A stretch of DNA of 49,835 nt from Burkholderiales bacterium (GTDB lineage Bacteria; Pseudomonadota; Gammaproteobacteria; Burkholderiales; Usitatibacteraceae), in NCBI GenBank assembly GCA_017853245.1, contig JAFMJY010000003.1, positions 1-49,835 of the forward strand, read 5' to 3'. The notes beneath the pieces are model-generated. The model worked only from the letters and a program-made list of their open reading frames with translations, was not told the DNA's origin and ran no database searches. The translations under genes and the position numbers were made by a program. Below are positions 43,280 to 49,835 of this stretch, one piece after another (within the stretch, counting starts at the first letter, position 1; each line of letters starts with the position of its first letter).

Positions 43280-44722
43280 ATGCTCTGGGTTGCGCTCGAG
43301 CTGCCCGCTTTGCCTCTTCAGTTGCTGGAACGCGCGCGCGCCATTAGCGCCCCCCTGGTGGTCACTGAGGGGCCCGCCCAGCGGCCTACGGTGGCCTTTG
43401 CCAACGCTTTAGCGCGAGCGGCGGGCGTGCGGGAGGGTACGGCCGTGGCAGCCGCCCGCGCGCTTTGCGACACGCTGGCCTGCGTTGCCCGCAACCCCAC
43501 CTCGGAGAGAGAGGCTCTTGAGCGTCTCGCAGGATGGGCGCTGCAGTTCACGCCGGCGGTCTCGGTGGAGCCCACAGGAATTGCGCTCGAGGTCGAGTCG
43601 AGCACGCGCCTCTTTGGCGGCTTTGCATCCTTGCTCTCCCTCGTGCGCAGCGGCGTGCGCACCCTCGGCTTCGAGGCAAGCGTTGGCGTGGCTCCTACGC
43701 CGCTCGCAGCGCGGGTTCTCGCGCGGGCCCATGCACGCAGCTTGCCGGCACGCGGCTGCATGAGCATCGATGCGCTTCCCGAGCGCTTGGGCGAGCTGCC
43801 GCTCTTCCTCCTCGAGTGGTCTGGTGAAACACTGCAGCGCCTGGCCGATCTCGGCATCGTCCGCGTCAAGGATGCGCTGGCACTCCCACGAGCGGGCTTC
43901 TCGCGCCGCTTCGGCCCCGAGGCGCTCTTGCGTCTGGATCAACTCACCGGCCATGTGCCCGATCCGCGCAAGCCCCACGAGCCGCCCACGTGCTTTCGGG
44001 CGCGGCTGGAGCTGTCCGCCGAAGCCGAGGGGGTGGAAGCCATTCTCTTTCCGCTCAAGCGCTTGCTCGCTGAAATGGAAGGCACCCTGCGCGGCCAGGG
44101 CGCGGGCGTGCAGGAAGTCGCCCTCGTTCTCGAGCAAGGTCGGCGACACGAGCGGGTGAATCTCGCTTTTGCCACGCCGGAGCGTGAAGCGAATTTCATC
44201 CTTGCCATCGCACGCGAGCAGCTGTGCTGGCTGCAAATCAAGGCGCCCGTCACGGCACTGCGCTTGGTGGCGGAGCAGCTGTATCCATTCATGCCGCGCA
44301 ACGAGAGCTGGCTTCCGGGCCGCGAGGAGCAAGCCGTCGGGCGAGCACGCCTGGTGGAGAAGCTGTCGGCACGGCTTGGCGGGGGGCGCGTGTTTGGCAT
44401 CGCATTGGCTGACGACCATCGCCCCGAACGGGGCTGGCAGCATGCTTCGTCCGGGGTGCCATCGGTGCGTTTCGACGGCGGGCCTCGCCCAGCGTGGCTG
44501 CTCAACCGGCCGCAAAAGCTCATTGCGCGCGAAGGCGTTCCTTGGCTGCAGGGCGAGCTCGCGCTGCTCGCCGGCCCCGAGCGCATCGAAACCGGCTGGT
44601 GGGATGGCGAGGCCGTGCAGCGCGATTACTACGTCGCCGCCAATCCGGCGGGCGAGCGGCTCTGGGTTTACCGTGAGCGGCGCGAGGCGAGCGCGTGGTT
44701 CCTGCACGGCGTCTTCGCCTGA
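43280..44722 (+). CDS. imuB: Y-family polymerase-like protein ImuB
   Basis: A 480-residue Y-family homologue. The first catalytic site of active polymerases (a D-x-D-type strand) reads LWVALELPALPLQ, and the second (DE pair) reads SVEPTGIALEVESSTRLFGG, so both lack the metal-binding acids. This is the known ImuB state: a clamp-binding adaptor rather than a polymerase. The fingers and helix-hairpin-helix regions (LADLGIVRVKDALALPRAGF) and a C-terminal ImuB extension are present. It lies 12 nt after imuA. Confidence 0.94.
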   Translation: MLWVALELPALPLQLLERARAISAPLVVTEGPAQRPTVAFANALARAAGVREGTAVAAARALCDTLACVARNPTSEREALERLAGWALQFTPAVSVEPTGIALEVESSTRLFGGFASLLSLVRSGVRTLGFEASVGVAPTPLAARVLARAHARSLPARGCMSIDALPERLGELPLFLLEWSGETLQRLADLGIVRVKDALALPRAGFSRRFGPEALLRLDQLTGHVPDPRKPHEPPTCFRARLELSAEAEGVEAILFPLKRLLAEMEGTLRGQGAGVQEVALVLEQGRRHERVNLAFATPEREANFILAIAREQLCWLQIKAPVTALRLVAEQLYPFMPRNESWLPGREEQAVGRARLVEKLSARLGGGRVFGIALADDHRPERGWQHASSGVPSVRFDGGPRPAWLLNRPQKLIAREGVPWLQGELALLAGPERIETGWWDGEAVQRDYYVAANPAGERLWVYRERREASAWFLHGVFA

Positions 44723-44734
44723 GGGTGGCGGTCC

Positions 44735-47700
44735 ATGCTGCCGGGCTACGCCGAGCTGCATTGCGTTTCCAACTACACCTTCCTACGCGGTGCGTCGGAT
44801 CCGGAGGAGCTGGTGCGTCGTGCAGCGGAGCTGGGCTATGCGGCGCTTGCGCTCACGGATGAATGCTCCGTCGCCGGCGTGGTGCGCGCACACGTCGCTG
44901 CGCGCGAGGTAGGGCTGCGCCTCCTCATCGGCTCGGAGTTCCAGCTGACCTGCGGGCTTAGGCTCGCCCTTATTGCCCAGTCTCTTGCGGGCTACGCCAA
45001 CCTCTGTGAGCTGATCACCCGAGCGAGAAGGGCGGCGCCCAAGGGGGAATACCGCACTGCGCGGGCCGACCTCGAGCGTGCCAACCTCGAAGAGCTCGTC
45101 GCGCTCTGGGTTCCTGCAGCTCAAGCCCGAGAGGCGGAAGGCGAGTGGATGGCCGCGCGCTTCCCTAGCGCATGCTGGCTGGCGGTCGAACTGCACCACG
45201 GCCCGGACGACAAGAGGCGCCTGGCTGCGCTCATGGCCATCGGCGCCCGCTTCGGGCTGCCTCTCGTTGCAGCGGGCGATGTGCACATGCACCGCCGCAA
45301 CCGCAAGCGCCTGCAGGATGTCCTCACCGCCATCCGCCTCGGCACGCCCCTCGCGGGCGCCGGCCGAAGGCTCCAGGGCAACGGTGAAAAGTACCTGCGG
45401 GCCATCGGGCGCATCCAACAGCTCTATCCGCCGGAGCTGCTCGCCGCCACGCGGGATGTGGCTGCGCGTTGCCATTTCTCGCTCGATGAAATTCACTACG
45501 AATATCCGCAGGAGCTGGTTCCCGAAGGGCAAACACCCACCACGCACCTGCGCCACCTTACGCACGAGGGCATGTCGCACCGCTATCCTGCAGGCGTCCC
45601 GTCGAGCGTGGCAGCCACCGTCGACCATGAGCTAAGGCTCATCGAGGAATTGCGCTACGAGCCGTTCTTCCTCACCGTACACGACATCGTCGCCTTCGCA
45701 CGGAGTCGCGGCATCCTCTGTCAGGGCCGCGGCTCGGCCGCCAACTCCGCTGTTTGCTATTGCCTCGGCATCACCGAGGTGGACCCCGCCCGCATGTCGG
45801 TGCTTTTCGAGCGCTTCATCTCAAAGGAGCGCAACGAGCCGCCCGATATCGACGTCGACTTCGAGCACCAGCGCCGCGAGGAAGTCATTCAGTACCTCTA
45901 CGGAAAATACGGCCGTGAACGCGCTGCCCTTGCTGCCGTGGTCATCACTTATCGCCCGAGAAGCGCGCTGCGGGATGTCGGCAAGGCGCTCGGCTTCTCG
46001 CTGGACCAGGTGGACCTTCTCGCCAAGTCCCTCTCCTGGTGGGATAAGCCCGCGGCATTGGCCGATCGCTTGCGCGAGGCTGGCTTCGACCCGGAAAACC
46101 GCCTCGCGAAGCAGCTGATCGAGCTCACGCGCGAGCTGGTGGGCTTTCCCCGACATTTTTCGCAGCACCCGGGTGGCTTTGTCATCGACAACCGTCGGCT
46201 CTCACGGCTCGTTCCCGTGGAAAACGCCTCCATGCCGGACCGCACGGTGATCCAGTGGGACAAGGACGACCTCGACGCCATGGGCCTCCTCAAGGTGGAC
46301 GTGCTGGGCCTGGGCATGCTCTCGTGCATCCGCCGCGCCATCGATCTCGTGAATGGCCACCGCGGAACGCGCCTCACGGTGGCAGGCGTTCCCGCCGAAG
46401 ATCCTGCCGTCTACGAGATGGTGCAGCGAGCCGATACGCTTGGCGTGTTCCAGATCGAGTCGCGCGCGCAGATGTCGATGCTGCCGCGCCTGAAGCCCAC
46501 GTGCTTCTACGATTTGGTGATCGAAGTGGCGATCGTGCGCCCGGGCCCGATCATGGGCGGCATGGTGCACCCGTACCTGCGGCGTCGGCAGGGGTTGGAG
46601 CCGGTCACCTACCCCAGCTGGGAAGTGGAGGGCGTGCTCAAGCGCACGCTCGGCGTATCGATCTTCCAGGAGCAGGTGATGCAGCTCGCTGTGGTGGCAG
46701 CGGGTTTCACGCCGGGCGAGGCGGATCAATTGCGTCGTGCCATGGCCGCGTGGCGGCGGCGCGGCGGGCTCGAGCCGTTTCGGGAGAAGCTCATGGCCGG
46801 CATGCTCGCGCGCGGCTACGCGCCCGATTACGCTGAGCAGCTCTACCGGCAGATCCAGGGATTCGGCGAGTACGGCTTCCCGGAATCGCATGCGGCTAGT
46901 TTTGCGCTCCTGGTCTATGTTTCCTGCTGGCTCAAGTGCCACGAGCCAGCGGCTTTCGCGTGCGCGCTGCTCAATAGCCAGCCACTCGGCTTCTATAGCC
47001 CATCGCAGATCGTCCAGGATGCCCGTCGGCACGGTGTCGAGGTGCGCCCGGTGGATGTGCTCGAAAGCGAAGTTGATTGCTCGCTCCAGTCTGCAGGCGG
47101 CTCACAGCCTGCCATTCGCCTCGGCTTGCGAATGGTTTACGGGCTCAAGGCGGAGTCGCAGGACAAAATCGTGATCGCGCGCAGGGAAACAGTCTTCCAC
47201 TCCGTGCACGATTTGGCGCGTCGTGCGGACCTGGATAAATCCGATCTCGCGAGCCTCGCGCGTGCCGATGCGCTTGCAAGCCTTGCCGGCCATCGCCGCT
47301 CGGCCCTGTGGGCCACGCTGGCAGAGGATTCCCCGACTGTGCTCGCCCTGCCGGCCCGCGCCGAGGCCATGCAACCTTCACTTCTGCCCCCCACGGAAGG
47401 CCAGGATGTGACGGGCGATTACGCCTCGGTGGGACTCACGCTCCGCCGCCATCCGCTCGCCATCCTGCGCGGCGCATTGAAGGGCAGGGGGCTTGCCACG
47501 ACAGGAGAGGCGAGCGAAGCCCGCCACGGCCGATGGGTTCGCACCTCGGGGCTTGTCACGTGCCGGCAGCGCCCCAGCACGGCAAGCGGTGTTCTTTTCC
47601 TGACGCTCGAGGATGAAACGGGCTGCGTGAACCTGGTGGTGTGGCGCGACCTCGTGGAGCGTTACCGCAAGGCCGTGCTGGGCGCGCGCCTGCTGGCTGT

Positions 47701-47812
47701 GGGCGGCGTGCTGCAAAAGCAGCAGGGCGTGGTGAACGTGCTCGCGCGGCGATTTGAGGATCTTTCGCCACTGCTTGGAAGGCTGCGAACCGCCAGTCGT
47801 GACTTTTGCTGA
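44735..47812 (+). CDS. dnaE2: Error-prone DNA polymerase DnaE2 (ImuC)
   Basis: A 1025-residue C-family polymerase. The PHP domain starts AELHCVSNYTFLRGASDPEEL, typical of DnaE2. The palm catalytic acids lie in PPDIDVDFEHQRREEVIQYL, and further DnaE blocks are GRGSAANSAVCYCLGIT, QHPGGFVIDNRRLSRLVPVE and DVLGLGMLSCIRRAIDL. A C-terminal OB-fold (GLVTCRQRPSTASGVLFLTL) is present. With ImuA and ImuB it performs SOS-induced translesion synthesis. It is the last gene of the cassette and converges with the VUT gene (3-bp gap). Confidence 0.96.
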   Translation: MLPGYAELHCVSNYTFLRGASDPEELVRRAAELGYAALALTDECSVAGVVRAHVAAREVGLRLLIGSEFQLTCGLRLALIAQSLAGYANLCELITRARRAAPKGEYRTARADLERANLEELVALWVPAAQAREAEGEWMAARFPSACWLAVELHHGPDDKRRLAALMAIGARFGLPLVAAGDVHMHRRNRKRLQDVLTAIRLGTPLAGAGRRLQGNGEKYLRAIGRIQQLYPPELLAATRDVAARCHFSLDEIHYEYPQELVPEGQTPTTHLRHLTHEGMSHRYPAGVPSSVAATVDHELRLIEELRYEPFFLTVHDIVAFARSRGILCQGRGSAANSAVCYCLGITEVDPARMSVLFERFISKERNEPPDIDVDFEHQRREEVIQYLYGKYGRERAALAAVVITYRPRSALRDVGKALGFSLDQVDLLAKSLSWWDKPAALADRLREAGFDPENRLAKQLIELTRELVGFPRHFSQHPGGFVIDNRRLSRLVPVENASMPDRTVIQWDKDDLDAMGLLKVDVLGLGMLSCIRRAIDLVNGHRGTRLTVAGVPAEDPAVYEMVQRADTLGVFQIESRAQMSMLPRLKPTCFYDLVIEVAIVRPGPIMGGMVHPYLRRRQGLEPVTYPSWEVEGVLKRTLGVSIFQEQVMQLAVVAAGFTPGEADQLRRAMAAWRRRGGLEPFREKLMAGMLARGYAPDYAEQLYRQIQGFGEYGFPESHAASFALLVYVSCWLKCHEPAAFACALLNSQPLGFYSPSQIVQDARRHGVEVRPVDVLESEVDCSLQSAGGSQPAIRLGLRMVYGLKAESQDKIVIARRETVFHSVHDLARRADLDKSDLASLARADALASLAGHRRSALWATLAEDSPTVLALPARAEAMQPSLLPPTEGQDVTGDYASVGLTLRRHPLAILRGALKGRGLATTGEASEARHGRWVRTSGLVTCRQRPSTASGVLFLTLEDETGCVNLVVWRDLVERYRKAVLGARLLAVGGVLQKQQGVVNVLARRFEDLSPLLGRLRTASRDFC

Positions 47813-47815
47813 GTC

Positions 47816-48298
47816 TCAGGGGCCCGGGCGCAGGCGGTGCAACAGCACGGCCCAGAGCGCTCCTCCCGCCACCTTCGCCACGAACTGCATGGCTACGATG
47901 TGCGGCAGCAGCGCGCCGAATGCGATGGTCGGGAACACCAGCGAGTCGACAGCAGCGCCGACCACGTTGGACGCATTGGCTCGCTTGAGCCAGGAGCCCT
48001 TGACTGCCGAGAACACCGACCAGTCGGCGATCGCGGCCAGCGTGAAGGCGCTGGCGGACGCAATTGCCACCATTCCCGCGGCGGGATTCAGCCCGTAGGT
48101 GAGGACACCGCTGACGCCGATGAGCGCGGCCATCTGGCTCATGCGCAGGCGCACGTGCAGCCAATCGCGAAGCGCGAGATCGAGACCGATGAGCAGAAAG
48201 GCGTTCAGCGGCGTCACCCAGGGCCCGAACGCCGTCACCGACAGATTCGCCGCGACCATCGCAAACGCGTAAGTCAGGACGGCCAAGACGAGAATCAT
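47816..48298 (-). CDS. VUT (YhhQ-like) family transporter
   Basis: A 160-residue membrane protein with about five helices. MVAANLSVTAFGPWVTPLNAFLLIGLDLALRDWLH and NASNVVGAAVDSLVFPTIAFG are family blocks, cut here to motif scale. YhhQ homologues import queuosine precursors (preQ0/preQ1); this protein is shorter than E. coli YhhQ, so substrate identity is uncertain. The ATG at 48298 starts MILVLAVLTYAF. No neighbouring queuosine genes are visible. Confidence 0.8.
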   Translation of the reverse strand: MILVLAVLTYAFAMVAANLSVTAFGPWVTPLNAFLLIGLDLALRDWLHVRLRMSQMAALIGVSGVLTYGLNPAAGMVAIASASAFTLAAIADWSVFSAVKGSWLKRANASNVVGAAVDSLVFPTIAFGALLPHIVAMQFVAKVAGGALWAVLLHRLRPGP

Positions 48299-48398
48299 GG
48301 GTTGCCAGGGGCTGGAGGTGGATTTGCCGCAGGAAGATGCCGGCTGGAATCTAGCACGGGCGTAATGGCGAGCTCGCCCGGCCCTGGCCTGGCCAATT

Positions 48399-48418
48399 GT
48401 CGTTTAATGTCGTTTAAT
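48399..48418. repeat. Tandem 10-bp direct repeat in an AT-rich gap
   Basis: TGTCGTTTAA occurs twice in a row, followed by an AT-rich run with -10-like TATTAT. The 163-bp gap between the VUT gene and the remnant gene downstream otherwise shows no gene. Confidence 0.5.
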
Positions 48419-48461
48419 TTGTATTATGTAAACTTTAATACTGGGCAACCAACAGGCCCTG

Positions 48462-48726
48462 TCAGTGCTTGTGCCCTGCGTGCCCGCCGCCAGCAGACTC
48501 CGCCAAGGGCGTGAACTTCCCAGTCACCGAGGGCGCGCCCGGGAGCGTGAGCGAGACGTCGACCCTCATCGACTTGCTCCGACCGAATGCCCCGCTGCCG
48601 GAAAGCGAGTTAGGGCCGCCGGGTCGATCACTTGCCCGCCGTTTGGCCCCTTTTTTGCGCGACAGCCAACAGCGGGAACACTGCAACCGCAATGCCGAGG
48701 GCCGAAAAATGCCGGTTTGACAGCAT
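48462..48726 (-). pseudogene. Decayed gene for a small exported His-tailed protein
   Basis: On the minus strand an ATG at 48726 opens a signal peptide (MLSNRHFSALGIAVAVFPLL, then AVAQK). A second frame continues with KKGPNGGQVIDPA, and a third carries LSGSGAFGRSKSMRVDVSLT, LPGAPSVTGKFTPLAE and a HAGHKH tail to the stop at 48462. The pieces read in order like one family of small periplasmic proteins with a GPNGG start and a His-rich end, but the reading frame shifts near an A6 run and the middle appears deleted. The parent family is from memory of this pattern, not a search. Confidence 0.65.
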
Positions 48727-48797
48727 CGACAGCTCCACCCGCAACTTGATTGCGCGAATTGAGGCACGCGACCGAATCGCGGAGTACGAGCCCTAAA

Positions 48798-49787
48798 ATG
48801 GAGGCCATGCTTACGACCCGCCGCCACTCGCTCGCCGTGCTGGCAGCACTCGCGCTTCTCCCGTTGAGCTTCCTCGCCCGCGCCCAGGCGTTCCCCACGC
48901 GCCCGGTCCGCTTCGTCGTCCCGTACCCGCCCGGCGGGCCGCTCGATGCGGTCGCCCGGCTGCTGGCACTGCGGGTGGGCCCTCAGTGGTCACAGCCCGT
49001 CATCGTTGAAAACATCGCGGGCGCCGGCGGCAACATCGGCGCCGCAGCGGTGGCGAAGGCGGCGGCCGACGGCCACACACTCCTGATGGGCGCCGTCGCC
49101 ACGCACGCGATCAACCCTTCGCTCTACGCGTCGATGCCGTATGACGCTGCGAAGGATTTCATCGCCGTCACGCAGGTGGCGTCGACGCCGAACGTGCTGG
49201 TCGTGAATTCCCAGTTTCCTGCGCAGTCAGTGGCCGACCTCGTCGCTTATGCGCGAGCCAAGCCGGGCGGGCTGAACTACGGCTCCGGAAGCACGGGAAG
49301 CGCGGGGCATCTGGCCGGGGAGTTGTTCAACTCGCTTGCGGGCGTTCGGATGGTTCACGTGCCCTACAAAGGCGCACCAGCAGCCATGCAGGATCTCATC
49401 GGTGGCCGCATCGACCTGATGTTCGACAACTTGGCTTCGTCGCTTTCGCAGGTGAAGGCGGGCCGCATCCGCGCACTGGCAGTGACCACGGCGAAACGAA
49501 CCCCCCTCGCGCCCGACCTGCCGACGCTCGTCGAATCGGGCCTCTCGGGCTTTGACATCAGCACGTGGTTCGGGATCTTCGTGCCCGCTGGCGCGCCGAA
49601 GGCCGCAGTCGATCGCATCCATGCCGATTTCACGCGTGCGCTCGCGGAGCCGGAGGTTCGCGAGAAACTCCTTGGCATGGGCGCCGACTCGGTTGGCAGC
49701 ACGCCGGAAGCGTTCGCAGCCTTCGTCGCGGCTGAAGCGTCGAAGTATGCGAGGCTGGTCAAGGCCTCCGGCGCGAACGCAGACTGA
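48798..49787 (+). CDS. Bug/TctC-family periplasmic substrate-binding protein (orphan)
   Basis: A 329-residue receptor with a signal peptide (TTRRHSLAVLAALALLPLSF, ending ARAQA). Family blocks are RPVRFVVPYPPGGPLDAVAR, IVENIAGAGGNIGAAAVAKA, GSGSTGSAGHLAGELF, HVPYKGAPAAMQDLIGGRID and PTLVESGLSGFDISTWFGIF. It is a much closer match to typical Bug receptors than the tctC at 23667. No TctAB permease gene follows at once, as is common for Bug orphans. ATG 48798 is used; ATG 48807 is equally possible. Confidence 0.9.
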   Translation: MEAMLTTRRHSLAVLAALALLPLSFLARAQAFPTRPVRFVVPYPPGGPLDAVARLLALRVGPQWSQPVIVENIAGAGGNIGAAAVAKAAADGHTLLMGAVATHAINPSLYASMPYDAAKDFIAVTQVASTPNVLVVNSQFPAQSVADLVAYARAKPGGLNYGSGSTGSAGHLAGELFNSLAGVRMVHVPYKGAPAAMQDLIGGRIDLMFDNLASSLSQVKAGRIRALAVTTAKRTPLAPDLPTLVESGLSGFDISTWFGIFVPAGAPKAAVDRIHADFTRALAEPEVREKLLGMGADSVGSTPEAFAAFVAAEASKYARLVKASGANAD

Positions 49788-49790
49788 GCC

Positions 49791-49835
49791 ATGTCGACCG
49801 TGCGTACTCTGGCCTGGGCCTTGACGCTCGCGGGC
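49791..49835 (+). CDS. Start of an exported or membrane protein (cut by window end)
   Basis: An ATG 3 nt after the preceding stop opens MSTVRTLAWALTLAG, the beginning of a signal peptide or first membrane helix, and runs off the window. The short spacing suggests an operon with the Bug-family receptor. Nothing more can be said. Confidence 0.5.
   Translation, partial: MSTVRTLAWALTLAG

Noticed and set aside
48399-48440. Promoter formed by the tandem TGTCGTTTAA repeat and TATTAT
   Set aside because: The spacing (19 bp) is poor and no plus-strand gene lies within 350 bp downstream.

Overview
The window is about 50 kb of GC-rich chromosome from what looks like a betaproteobacterium with sulfur-oxidising capacity. 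The assignment rests on gene content: a sox cluster, a System I (ccm) cytochrome c maturation operon, a TctCBA tricarboxylate-type transporter plus a second orphan Bug/TctC receptor, and a lexA-imuA-imuB-dnaE2 cassette. No phage genes, transposases or CRISPR arrays were seen.

Layout. 1-6530: the end of a DinG/YoaA-type helicase, a Tat-exported aldo/keto reductase, an EF-hand protein, tsaB-rimI-uracil DNA glycosylase, a beta-helix-like protein and LemA. 6561-7978: two TPM-domain proteins. 7975-14980 (minus): the ccm operon in the order ccmI-A-B-C-D-E-F-G-H, with lplT just upstream. 16475-23555: threonine aldolase, a PIN-PhoH ATPase, a peroxiredoxin, an ArnD-like deacetylase, typA and rmuC. 23667-26608: the tctCBA transporter. 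26618-27883: mobB-moaD-moaE. 27981-33033: soxYZ, a DsrE-like lipoprotein, soxA, soxX, an HbpS/GlcG-like gene and soxB; no soxCD is present here.

33052-41859 is the accessory-looking part. It holds a MarR-like regulator, an 836-residue winged-helix/NB-ARC/TPR regulator with AT-richer codon use, a tRNA-Asn, a TPR-HD-GYP phosphodiesterase, a 43-codon gene absent from long-ORF views, and a C39 peptidase-containing ABC exporter with its HlyD-type partner. The 43-residue product has a near-perfect double-glycine leader ending just before a putative seven-residue core, CGEVVFY. A 5'-truncated second copy of the core-coding end lies just upstream, and most of its differences are synonymous. The exporter keeps all its peptidase residues. 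Two regulators with TPR-type regions lie close by. I propose, as inference, a secreted-peptide (signal or bacteriocin) system; it is the most interesting item in the window.

41958-47812: lexA and the imuA-imuB-dnaE2 mutagenesis cassette, with a palindrome abutting the lexA start that may be its operator. 47816-49835: a VUT/YhhQ-family transporter, a decayed remnant of a small exported protein, a TctC-family receptor and the first codons of another exported protein.
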